From NCBI GenBank assembly GCA_021781625.1, contig JAJXWL010000020.1, positions 1 through 17,391 of the forward strand: a DNA stretch of 17,391 nucleotides. The letters are read 5' to 3'. Made by a program: the position numbers and the translations under genes. The stretch comes from a bacterium. GTDB lineage: Bacteria; Spirochaetota; Spirochaetia; JABEVK01. Positions 7,631-14,441 of this stretch are shown piece by piece; the first letter of the stretch is position 1, and each line of letters opens with the position of its first letter. The notes under the pieces were generated by a model that saw only the letters and a list, made by a program, of their open reading frames with translations, searched no databases and was not told where the DNA came from.

Positions 7631-8106
7631 AATGGTGGTTAATGAAATCCGAACCGAGTGAAGTATCCATTGAGGATTTAGAAAAGGCTCCCGGCCAGCG
7701 GGTGGGTTGGTTTGGCGTCAGAAATTATCAAGCTCGAAACTTTATGCGGGATCAGATGGCCCTGGGAGATCTGGCCTTTTTTTACCACTCTTCGTGTGCA
7801 AAGCCGGGCATCGTGGGAATCGTTAAAATTGTTTCACTCCCCTATCCTGACCCTACACAATTTGACTCGAGTAGTCCTTATTTTGACCCCAAAGCCCAGC
7901 GAGAGACTCCCCGCTGGTTCCAAGTGGATGTGGAGTTGGTCGAAAAGACTCGCTTGGCTCCCTTGGCGGAACTGAGAACTAAACCGGAACTGGCTGAAAT
8001 GATTCTTCTTCGTCGCGGCAACCGCCTTTCCATTACACCTGTCTCCTCTGAAGAAGGTGAGTTCTTGGTTCGCTGGCTTCGGAACACTCCGGCCTCACTT
8101 AAATAG
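7627..8106 (+). CDS. EVE-domain protein
   Basis: A 159-residue protein consisting of one EVE domain, a PUA/YTH-related fold found in thymocyte nuclear protein 1 and many small bacterial proteins. EVE domains are proposed to recognise modified bases in DNA or RNA. The signature is complete: WWLMKSEPSEVSIEDL at the N-terminus, WFGVRNYQARNFMRD (about 29-43), LGDLAFFYHSS, GIVGIVKIV, a PYFDPKA loop and RWFQVDVE. The start is firm: TAAGGAGG (7615-7622) lies 4 nt before ATG 7627, which overlaps the rex stop. It is the last gene of the + strand run. Its final 229 bp are overlapped, antisense, by the reading frame of the glycosyltransferase. Confidence 0.93.
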   Translation: MKWWLMKSEPSEVSIEDLEKAPGQRVGWFGVRNYQARNFMRDQMALGDLAFFYHSSCAKPGIVGIVKIVSLPYPDPTQFDSSSPYFDPKAQRETPRWFQVDVELVEKTRLAPLAELRTKPELAEMILLRRGNRLSITPVSSEEGEFLVRWLRNTPASLK

Positions 8107-9065
8107 GTTTTTAATAAGTGGACAGCTTGCGCGGTATCGTCCTCAAATTCGCTCGGCTGTCCTGGCAAGGCCTCCCGAGAAAAACTTTCAGCCCAAAACC
8201 GAAACCGTCTTAAGCGAGCCTCTAAGTTACGACGAGAGCCAACCATGCCGCGCCCTGTTTTTTCTAAAAACCGGGCGTTTAAGGCCTGTTCATACTGACC
8301 GCCCTGGGGCAGAACGAGAATCGGCTTGCCCAAGACCAAAGCCTCACTGATAATTTGATGTCCAGCCGAAGAGATGACGCCACGAGCCGAGGCCAACGCG
8401 GCATCGAAATCCCCTCCCGCTTTGGGATACAGTTCATAAGGAACTAAGCCCGCTTGCTCGAGAGCCGGCACGACCCATTCCCGGTATTCCGGTTTCAAAT
8501 GCAATACCCAGCTTCCTGAACGTGACCGTGGACGGTTCAGCAACTCAGGCCGTAAAAGTGGGCCCACATCTCCTTGATAAAAGGAACAATGCACGCGCCG
8601 GTGCCAGGGGCCTTCTAAAAGAAAGGCTGCTGCCGCCGCCGGCCAAGAGCGTGGATTGATCGATAGGTGTTTGGTGATAATGCCAGGGTGATTGATCTGA
8701 ATCACGCGAAGCCCGGCTAAACGTCCGGCCCAAGCCAGGTAAGGGTCAAAATCACTAAGAACAGCCTCAAAGCCTTCGGTGCGTAAAAGCTTGGATAAAG
8801 ATAGGACTTGTCGGATAAATCCTGGAAAACGCCGCAAAGCTGCCACTATGGTAGCCGCGACCAAAACGCGGTCACCGCGCTTAACAAACCCAAAGTGGGG
8901 CAAATCTCGTATCGGCACTTCTGGTAAGCGCGAACGGACGTAATTCTTCACAGGATCGGGGCAAAACAAGTGAACTTCCGCATTTTCTAAAAGCCGTGGC
9001 GCCAAGCACACCATCCTGGCGGCATGACCAAAACCTTCTCCGGCAATCGAATAGGCGACTTTCAT
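7878..9065 (-). CDS. MJ1255-type glycosyltransferase, with 3' extension overlapping the EVE gene
   Basis: A GT-B-fold glycosyltransferase similar to the MJ1255/VC2487 group, related to the MurG-like nucleotide-sugar enzymes that build envelope glycans or glycolipids. Visible motifs are the N-terminal glycine loop SIAGEGFGHAARM (6-18) and the C-terminal donor-binding region: VISSAGHQIISEALVLGKP, then PQGGQYEQALNA. The conserved part ends at about residue 320, DDTAQAVHLLKTYL, close to the family's usual length. The remaining ~75 residues are rich in Arg and Ser, resemble no domain, and are encoded entirely opposite the EVE gene. ATG 9065 follows GGGGAGG, which lies in one arm of a palindrome. 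Sugar and acceptor are unknown. Confidence 0.85.
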   Translation of the reverse strand: MKVAYSIAGEGFGHAARMVCLAPRLLENAEVHLFCPDPVKNYVRSRLPEVPIRDLPHFGFVKRGDRVLVAATIVAALRRFPGFIRQVLSLSKLLRTEGFEAVLSDFDPYLAWAGRLAGLRVIQINHPGIITKHLSINPRSWPAAAAAFLLEGPWHRRVHCSFYQGDVGPLLRPELLNRPRSRSGSWVLHLKPEYREWVVPALEQAGLVPYELYPKAGGDFDAALASARGVISSAGHQIISEALVLGKPILVLPQGGQYEQALNARFLEKTGRGMVGSRRNLEARLRRFRFWAESFSREALPGQPSEFEDDTAQAVHLLKTYLSEAGVFRSQRTKNSPSSEETGVMERRLPRRRRIISASSGLVLSSAKGAKRVFSTNSTSTWNQRGVSRWALGSK

Positions 9066-9070
9066 AAGGC

Positions 9071-9093
9071 CTCCCCAGACTAAGTCTGAGGAG
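9071..9093 (-). promoter_or_regulatory. palindrome/hairpin covering the glycosyltransferase ribosome binding site
   Basis: A 23-base inverted repeat centred on 9082: CTCC, one mismatch, CAGACT, a single A, AGTCTG, one mismatch, GGAG; ten of eleven pairs match. On the transcript strand the downstream arm contains GGGGAGG, the Shine-Dalgarno of the gene starting at 9065. A folded hairpin would therefore hide the ribosome binding site, or the duplex could be a protein operator. There is no U-run, so a terminator for the upstream operon is unlikely. Confidence 0.45.
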
Positions 9094-9162
9094 AGTATCC
9101 CCCCGTCAAGTTTGAAAACGGTGAAAACTTTGTCAAATCTTGGTCAGGAATACCGCTTTCAA
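9094..9162. other. intergenic spacer between lipoprotein hydrolase and glycosyltransferase genes
   Basis: With the palindrome, this is the 97-bp gap between two minus-strand genes. On the minus strand it contains TTGACA (9131-9136) and TTGACG (9104-9109), each like a -35 box, and GATACT (9094-9099) like a -10 box, but none pair at 16-18 bp spacing. On the plus strand TGAAAAC occurs twice, 9 bp apart (9113 and 9122). I cannot assign a promoter with confidence. Confidence 0.4.
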
Positions 9163-10074
9163 CTATCGACAGGCCGTTTTCAGAAGTTTCTCAAACTGAC
9201 TTTCGGCATCAACCACCTGATAGTGGTCTAAACGGCTACGATAGAACACGGCGCGAACCCCGTGGGGCGGCAAGCGGTCTTCTTCCTTTTCTTCTTCCAG
9301 CAACAAAGGAACACCTTCACGAGCTAAGTCATCGATTAGAGAAAAGTTATACCCGATGGTATCGCTATCTTGTGTAAAAACCGAATAAAGGTGCCCTTGC
9401 CGAGAAGCAACCCATTGCGCAAAATCTTCAAGGTCGCCATAAAGCGCATCGAAGAGCATCACATCTTTGATGTGGCTGGTTAGCCCCCCTCGTGAGAGAA
9501 TTTGACTAATGACGTGATAAGCCCCGGAATGCCCAGCCAGGACAATGTGATTTACCTTTTCTGTACCGACGAGGCCGGCTTGATGGAGTGAATGCATCAC
9601 TTCTTCGACGAGAGTTCGAAAACCATCACGATATTCTAGCTTGCCGCCAAAGGAATCTGGGGCGTCTTTGGCGGTTTCGGGCAACACTAAAAGCGCGTTC
9701 ACCCGACTCTCGCGAAACTGCGACAGCAGATGAAAGCGAGTGATTTCATCGCTGATCGAGGAAAACCACCCATGAAAGAAAAAGACTAAATTGACTGGAC
9801 CGTTTTCTTTCCAATTCCCCGGAAAAAACACCTTCACCGTAGAATCGTCATAATGCTCACGAAACGAGTACTCAGTATCCTCATAGGTGTAGCCGTCACG
9901 ACGGCGTTCCTGGGGAAAGGGTGCTCCTTCTGGGTGAAGCGTCACGACAAAGCCTTCGCGAAACTGAGCTCGGACCAAACGGCTTGTCTCAGACCGACCA
10001 GCACAGGAAGCCAAGGCAATACTCCCCAGAAAAATCAGCAAGAAAAAACCAGAACGAAAGAGCTTACGCCTCAA
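9163..10074 (-). CDS. lipoprotein alpha/beta hydrolase
   Basis: A predicted exported esterase or amidase of the alpha/beta-hydrolase fold, anchored by lipid in the envelope. It has a lipoprotein signal peptide: basic MRRKLFR, a hydrophobic core, and lipobox LASC with Cys at residue 24. Catalytic features in order (same numbering) are an oxyanion loop FFFHGW (about 98-103), the nucleophile elbow AGHSGAYH with Ser183, an acid in FDALYGD (Asp209) and a late His284 in LDHYQVV. The elbow has Ala where most families have the last Gly of GxSxG. TTG 10074 is preferred: GAGG lies 9 nt upstream, whereas the in-frame TTG 10083 abuts it. Either start overlaps the upstream membrane-protein gene (by 11 or 20 bp), so it is the last gene of a three-gene operon. 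Substrate unknown. Confidence 0.8.
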   Translation of the reverse strand: MRRKLFRSGFFLLIFLGSIALASCAGRSETSRLVRAQFREGFVVTLHPEGAPFPQERRRDGYTYEDTEYSFREHYDDSTVKVFFPGNWKENGPVNLVFFFHGWFSSISDEITRFHLLSQFRESRVNALLVLPETAKDAPDSFGGKLEYRDGFRTLVEEVMHSLHQAGLVGTEKVNHIVLAGHSGAYHVISQILSRGGLTSHIKDVMLFDALYGDLEDFAQWVASRQGHLYSVFTQDSDTIGYNFSLIDDLAREGVPLLLEEEKEEDRLPPHGVRAVFYRSRLDHYQVVDAESQFEKLLKTACR

Positions 10075-12553
10075 CAGCACCAACCTCGCTGGCCTTTTGT
10101 GTCGGGAAGGTCAAGGCCGCAAGAAGGTACAAGCCTGCGGCCAACGCTAAAACAAAAGAAAAGCCATAGGTTTGCGATAGGATCCTTGCGCTTACGGTCG
10201 AGACAACTGAAAAGGCCCCATTGATGCTCCAAGCCCAAGGAACAAAACTGCGTCGATTACCAGTCAGTTGTCCCAGTCCCAACGGGAAAAATACGCCCAA
10301 TGGAATCGCTAACGGCATCACAAAGAAGAACGACAAAATCAATCGGAAGGGAAATGCCAAGGTTCCTAGGTCGCGAATCCAAACTGGCAAGACAAAAACG
10401 GTAAAAAGAATTCCTAATACGATGACGGCGGCGGCTACTCTAACGGCAAGAGCGGCTCGTCGAATTCGTTCAGAAAGGAACGAGCCCAACCCTGCAAAGA
10501 TGAGAATGCTCGAAAGCACCAGGGTAAACGAATAAATGATGTCCCCCAGAAACAGGGCCAATTTCTGAATCAGGACAATCTCAATGAACAAGAAGCCCAG
10601 TCCCAAGGAGGCGAAGTAGAGTAAGCTCTTAGAAAAAAACCCCAAGCCCAGATGCGTCGTTCGACGTTGAAACAGACGAGCTACTACAGGGATCAGTACA
10701 ATAAAGAAGGCAAAGACCACCACGTTGGCAAACTCGGCGTAGAGGACCAAGGAGTTGACTTCTTGTTGGGGCAAGCCGCCCAATTCGTAAGTCTTGAGGG
10801 CAGAAACAAGCCGATCCGGGCTCAAGAGTGAGAAAAAGTAGGGTCGGTCATCGGTAGAAGGTCGATAATCAAAAATCCCTCGGTTTAAATGGGTGGTTCC
10901 AGAAATGAGTTCACTGGCTAAACGATAAAACTCGTCATCTTTTAACAGAGAATCTTGGCCTACCGTGGCATCGGTCCCCTTTTCTTGGGCCAAGACCGGA
11001 ATAAAGGGAGCCAAACTAAAGATCGTTTCTTGTCCGGTAGCACCAGGAAAGTACACCGTATCAAACCCTAAGTTGCTGGCCCATTGGCGAAGCTGTCCGA
11101 CTTCCTCGGTCGAAAAATTAGAATTTTTGATCAAAAACAGCATTTTGAACAAACTGCGTAAAATCACGAGGTGAGAGGATGGAGCCTCGTGACGGTCTTG
11201 AAAATACGCCGTCAGGGTTCTTAAAAGCCGGAGGGCATAAAAGAAATTGTCCGTGATGTCGATGCTTACGGTCAAAAGGCCGTTTGGCTTGAGCAAGTGA
11301 CTGTCATCGGCAAAAGCTTGGGTCGTGAGCAAATAGTTTTCGTCGGGTCTTGCCGCAATGGCGGCATCGGAAATTTGCAACAGATCATAGCGATGTTTTT
11401 CTCGTAACGCAAAACTGCGGCCGTCATTGACTTCGACGTGGACTTCAGGCTTTTCAAACAAACCTCCATTCAACGAGGCAAAACGATTTTTTAACAAGTC
11501 GAGCAAAAAAGGGTTGGATTCAATCACCTTAACCCGGCGAGCCCCCAAGGTTAGGGCCTGATAGGTAGAGAAGCCACCACCGCTCCCAATGATCAACACA
11601 TCGGGATGGTCTTTAAGGATGAAAGGTGCCGCATAAAGGTTGTACTGAATAAACCTTGAGTCCGGTTCCGCCGCGACGAGACCATCCAACCGATTTCCAT
11701 CCAGGTAGAAGCCGGGATAAATATCCGGGACTTTTCCATCAGGTACCAAAAGCGAAAATTCGTCCGACAACGGCAAGGTCGCTTTTTCGGTGGCATTTGA
11801 CATGACTTCCATAATGCCGATGGGCGATAGTACTGGATGCTTTAATAAGGGCGTGTTCCCTGCCACCAGTTCGGCTTGCCGTATCGGTTTGTAGGCTTTG
11901 TAGTCAGCGTGATTTTCCCACACAAAGAGGACCAAGACTACTAGGGCTGCGCCTGCTAAACTTCCCCACACCCCCACCTTGAGCCCAGATTGAACAGCAG
12001 TAAGACCAAACGCCAAAAAGGCGAGAACAAAAACAAACTCAGCCAGCGAAAAGGGGCTAATGAAAAACATCGCACCCAAAACTAAAAGAGAACCGGTCCC
12101 TGCCCCTACCAAATCAAAGAAGTAAATTTTTCCGATGTCGTCATGGTGGTGAATGAAAACAAGACCCGTATACAAACCGGCGAAAAAGAACGGCACAAAA
12201 AAGAGGAGCATATATTCGGTGAGGTGCAGAACCTCTGCCACAATCTCATGGGCATTGAGCATTTTATTGGGATTAAAAGGCACACCGTTGGCCAACAAAA
12301 AGCTTAACGGTATCGTGACCAAATACAAAAAGGCCACCACGAGCAACTTCGTCCCTGATTTGTTGCGAAAAAACTTGTGGGCCAAGGTCAGCACCGTACC
12401 GCTCACGGCAAACCCAATGAGGGCTATACTGATGACCATAGCCCCAAAAGCTTGCCAAGAGGTAACCGCAAAATACCGCAGTAAGGAAACTTCTAAAGCG
12501 ATCGTGGAAGTACTGACAAAAAACAAAGGCCAGAAAAACTTCTTCGACGGCAT
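10064..12553 (-). CDS. membrane protein with spermidine-synthase-like (SpeE/methyltransferase) domain
   Basis: An 829-residue protein: about seven membrane helices (1-212), a soluble Rossmann domain (about 213-600) and about seven more helices (605-817). The soluble part has the SAM-type loop VLIIGSGGG (319-327), an acidic beta-2 end VIESNP, a VNDGR segment (375-379), YDLLQIS, and YLLTTQAF with LLKPNGLLTVS. The pre-membrane TDDRPYFF (567-574) is typical of membrane-fused spermine/spermidine-synthase-like proteins, whose reaction is generally unknown; I see no reason to call it a polyamine enzyme. Loops 59-69, 626-642 and 694-705 are strongly basic, so positive-inside topology puts the soluble domain outside the inner membrane. 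ATG 12553 lies 1 bp after the stop of the isoaspartyl-methyltransferase-like gene; the stop overlaps the hydrolase start. Confidence 0.85.
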   Translation of the reverse strand: MPSKKFFWPLFFVSTSTIALEVSLLRYFAVTSWQAFGAMVISIALIGFAVSGTVLTLAHKFFRNKSGTKLLVVAFLYLVTIPLSFLLANGVPFNPNKMLNAHEIVAEVLHLTEYMLLFFVPFFFAGLYTGLVFIHHHDDIGKIYFFDLVGAGTGSLLVLGAMFFISPFSLAEFVFVLAFLAFGLTAVQSGLKVGVWGSLAGAALVVLVLFVWENHADYKAYKPIRQAELVAGNTPLLKHPVLSPIGIMEVMSNATEKATLPLSDEFSLLVPDGKVPDIYPGFYLDGNRLDGLVAAEPDSRFIQYNLYAAPFILKDHPDVLIIGSGGGFSTYQALTLGARRVKVIESNPFLLDLLKNRFASLNGGLFEKPEVHVEVNDGRSFALREKHRYDLLQISDAAIAARPDENYLLTTQAFADDSHLLKPNGLLTVSIDITDNFFYALRLLRTLTAYFQDRHEAPSSHLVILRSLFKMLFLIKNSNFSTEEVGQLRQWASNLGFDTVYFPGATGQETIFSLAPFIPVLAQEKGTDATVGQDSLLKDDEFYRLASELISGTTHLNRGIFDYRPSTDDRPYFFSLLSPDRLVSALKTYELGGLPQQEVNSLVLYAEFANVVVFAFFIVLIPVVARLFQRRTTHLGLGFFSKSLLYFASLGLGFLFIEIVLIQKLALFLGDIIYSFTLVLSSILIFAGLGSFLSERIRRAALAVRVAAAVIVLGILFTVFVLPVWIRDLGTLAFPFRLILSFFFVMPLAIPLGVFFPLGLGQLTGNRRSFVPWAWSINGAFSVVSTVSARILSQTYGFSFVLALAAGLYLLAALTFPTQKASEVGAVEA

Positions 12554-12554
12554 G

Positions 12555-13568
12555 TTAGTTTTTTCCTTGATTGGCTCCCAACATGGGAATGAAACTGGTC
12601 TTTTGCAAAATCCGCTGAGCTACGATTTTACCCGTTTTAGGATCTTTCCAGACCTTCAGCATTTGCTGATTTTGTGACCAGGCTGGTCCAACGGGAATCA
12701 CCATGACCCCATTGGGTTTGAGTTGTTCCACCAACGCCGGGGGAATATGGTTGGCCTGGCAGGTGACAATAATAATGTCAAATGGGGCTTTTTCTTTCCA
12801 CCCGTAATACCCGTCGCCAATTTTTGTCTCGATATTATTGTACCCCATGGCTTTCAAAACACGAGAAACGCGTTCGCCGAGCGGCTGGCGTACTTCGATG
12901 GTGTACACTTTTTTGACCAAGTAGGACAAAAGGACCGACTGACTCCCCGAACCCGTTCCAATTTCGAGAGCAACCATATTTTTTGTCGGATGCAACTGAG
13001 CCGTCATGAACGCTTGAATGCTGGGGGCGGACATGGTAGCCCCCCAACCAATATCAATGATGGTGTTGTAATCTTCGAGGATATTGGTTTTTTGTTCGTC
13101 TTTTTCGTAGTTGTAAGCTAAAAAGGGGCGGGGAACTTTTCGTAGAGCGTCCAAAAGTTCGGGATAGGCGTACTTGCGCGTGGCAATTTGTGCAATGGCT
13201 TTTTGTTCGTAACCTTGGACGGCCGTGTTCCATTCCGCCTCGGTCATCGAGAAGTTGCGCAAATGGGCCGCCTGACCGTAAGCAATCTGGGCTTGAATAT
13301 CTTTCCAGGTAAAGAGGTGATCGGCAGGAGCTTTGGGAAGCGGAACCTTAGCGACTAAGGCGGGATCACCCCACGACCCGGCCGTAGTTTCGTTGCCAGT
13401 TGAGGCTGGGGTTTCGTTGCCATTGGAGGCTGGGAGTGACGTTGTGGCTGTAGGCACGGCCGAGACGGTTGGTGCCGTAGAAGCTGTCTTAACTGAAGGA
13501 GTCTGCTCCTGACAAGATACTAAGGCCCACGCCAGAAGCGTTGCCGCGAGAAAAACCAATCGCCGCAT
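12555..13568 (-). CDS. lipoprotein with L-isoaspartyl O-methyltransferase (PCMT) domain
   Basis: PCMT enzymes use SAM to methylate the free carboxyl of L-isoaspartyl residues in damaged proteins and normally work in the cytoplasm. This one begins with a lipoprotein signal (MRRLVFLAATLLAWALVSC, Cys19) and a Thr/Ser/Pro-rich linker (to about residue 70). The catalytic domain is complete: TMSAPSIQAFMTAQL (the family's SaPhmvA segment), SAM motif I VALEIGTGSGSQS, IGDGYYGWKEKAPFDIIIVT, then IPPALVEQLKPNGVMVIPVG. The start is ATG 13568, since AAAGGAG (13576-13582) lies 7 nt upstream; the in-frame ATG at 13631 would bury the signal peptide. It is the first gene of the operon with the membrane SpeE-like protein (1-bp gap) and the hydrolase. 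SAM supply outside the cytoplasm is unexplained. Confidence 0.87.
   Translation of the reverse strand: MRRLVFLAATLLAWALVSCQEQTPSVKTASTAPTVSAVPTATTSLPASNGNETPASTGNETTAGSWGDPALVAKVPLPKAPADHLFTWKDIQAQIAYGQAAHLRNFSMTEAEWNTAVQGYEQKAIAQIATRKYAYPELLDALRKVPRPFLAYNYEKDEQKTNILEDYNTIIDIGWGATMSAPSIQAFMTAQLHPTKNMVALEIGTGSGSQSVLLSYLVKKVYTIEVRQPLGERVSRVLKAMGYNNIETKIGDGYYGWKEKAPFDIIIVTCQANHIPPALVEQLKPNGVMVIPVGPAWSQNQQMLKVWKDPKTGKIVAQRILQKTSFIPMLGANQGKN
13387..13434 (-). repeat. two tandem 24-bp units in the PCMT lipoprotein linker
   Basis: Two adjacent 24-base units (13387-13410 and 13411-13434) match at 22 of 24 positions. In the gene's frame they encode PASNGNET and PASTGNET, part of the flexible linker between the lipid anchor and the catalytic domain. 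Being a multiple of three, the unit can vary in copy number without a frameshift. Confidence 0.8.
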
Positions 13569-13745
13569 CAAAAAACTCCTTTCGCACTTGAAAAGCCGAA
13601 TGATCCTAGCAACCTTGTCAAAAAATACCAAGCCCCGAGGCCTCGGGTTTTCTTCAAAAGTCCCTTAGTTCATGAAAACTTCATCTTGTGGGCCTACAAT
13701 CTTTAAAGAAACAACCATCTTTCAACGAACAACAAGGAGGTTACT
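13569..13745. promoter_or_regulatory. divergent control region between the envelope operon and the two-component genes
   Basis: This 177-bp gap separates the PCMT lipoprotein (minus) from the response regulator (plus). For the plus strand it has a good -10 box, TACAAT (13695-13700), without a recognisable -35. Two TTCAT direct repeats start 11 bp apart (13669 and 13680), the spacing used by OmpR/PhoB-type regulators, which often replace a -35 element. TTCATGAA and ATGAA-AAC-TTCAT symmetries overlap them. For the minus strand there is a perfect TTGACA (13616-13621), but no -10 at the right distance. The geometry suggests autoregulation, and perhaps joint control of the envelope operon. Confidence 0.5.
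13634..13647. promoter_or_regulatory. perfect 14-bp palindrome in the divergent control region
   Basis: CCCGAGG is followed directly by CCTCGGG, a loopless perfect palindrome, with TTTTCTT just after it on the plus strand. As DNA it could be an operator for a dimeric regulator. As RNA it would form a 5-bp stem with a GGCC loop and a short U-rich tail, a weak terminator for plus-strand transcripts. No plus-strand gene ends here, so an operator is the likelier reading. Confidence 0.4.
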
Positions 13746-14441
13746 TTGCGCTTACTTCTGGCAGAAGATGAACCAGCGCTTTCCCGTTACTTAAAAAAAG
13801 GACTAGAAGAAAATGGCCATGCTGTCGATACCGCCGAAAATGGACTGATAGCCCTCGAAGCGGCTCGCTGTACCTGTTATGACGTCCTCATCCTCGACTT
13901 GCTCATGCCTAAAATGGGCGGCGTCGAGGTTTGTCGGCGGCTACGTGCCGAAAAAAATGCCACCCCCATCTTGATGCTCACAGCTTTGGATGCGGTCGCT
14001 GACAGGGTCAAAGGTTTGGATGCCGGCGCCGATGACTATTTACCCAAACCCTTCGAATTTGAAGAACTATTAGCCCGTTTACGCTCTGTCAGCCGGCGTG
14101 TTCCCGGTATGGTCAAGGCGACGACGCTGACCTGGGGAGAACTCGACGTTGACACCGCGACCCATGAGGTCCACTTTCAAGGTCAAGAAGTGTCTTTACC
14201 GGGTAAAGAGTATGCCATCCTCGAACTTCTCATCCGTCAACCAGGCCGCATTTACTCGCGGGATAATATAGCGGATCGCATCTGGAACCGCGATACTTGG
14301 CATGAATCTAACGTCGTCGAGGTACACATCCGTACGCTTCGTCAACGACTTGGACCGCAAGGAGGGAAAATGGTTCAAACCATCCGTGGCTTAGGGTACC
14401 GATTGATAGATCCCAGGTTGCTCCACGAGTCTTTACCTTGA
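13746..14441 (+). CDS. OmpR-family response regulator
   Basis: A DNA-binding response regulator of 231 residues. The receiver domain has the acidic pocket (Glu7, Asp8), phospho-acceptor Asp51 in LILDLLMPKMGG, conserved Thr79 and Lys101 in LPKPF. The C-terminal winged helix (about 128-224) has the OmpR-type pattern LPGKEYAILELLIRQPGRIYSR, then NVVEVHIRTLRQRL and IRGLGYRL. The start is TTG 13746, supported by AAGGAGG (13734-13740) 5 nt upstream. It overlaps the kinase start by 4 bp (TTGA), so the pair is co-translated. The divergent position opposite the lipoprotein-methyltransferase operon suggests that operon as a target (inference). Confidence 0.95.
   Translation: MRLLLAEDEPALSRYLKKGLEENGHAVDTAENGLIALEAARCTCYDVLILDLLMPKMGGVEVCRRLRAEKNATPILMLTALDAVADRVKGLDAGADDYLPKPFEFEELLARLRSVSRRVPGMVKATTLTWGELDVDTATHEVHFQGQEVSLPGKEYAILELLIRQPGRIYSRDNIADRIWNRDTWHESNVVEVHIRTLRQRLGPQGGKMVQTIRGLGYRLIDPRLLHESLP

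Noticed and set aside
8100..8120. Terminator between the convergent EVE and glycosyltransferase genes
   Set aside because: There is a T5 run but no stem before it on either strand.
9853..10224. Plus-strand open frame of 123 codons across the hydrolase 5' end
   Set aside because: Antisense to a signal peptide and the end of a membrane protein; composition is artefactual.
10064..12553. Calling the membrane protein a polyamine-making spermidine synthase
   Set aside because: Only the Rossmann core is shared; the membrane-fused group has no established polyamine activity and no polyamine gene is nearby.
12153..12677. Plus-strand open frame of 174 codons spanning the ends of two minus-strand genes
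   Set aside because: Lys/Thr-rich composition typical of antisense to hydrophobic codons; both minus-strand genes are well supported.
13616..13621. TTGACA on the minus strand as the promoter of the envelope operon
   Set aside because: No hexamer resembling TATAAT lies 15-19 bp downstream, so it is recorded only as a -35-like site.
13629..13631. Upstream in-frame ATG for the PCMT lipoprotein
   Set aside because: It would place 21 residues before the signal peptide and has no Shine-Dalgarno, whereas the ATG at 13568 has AAAGGAG 7 nt away.
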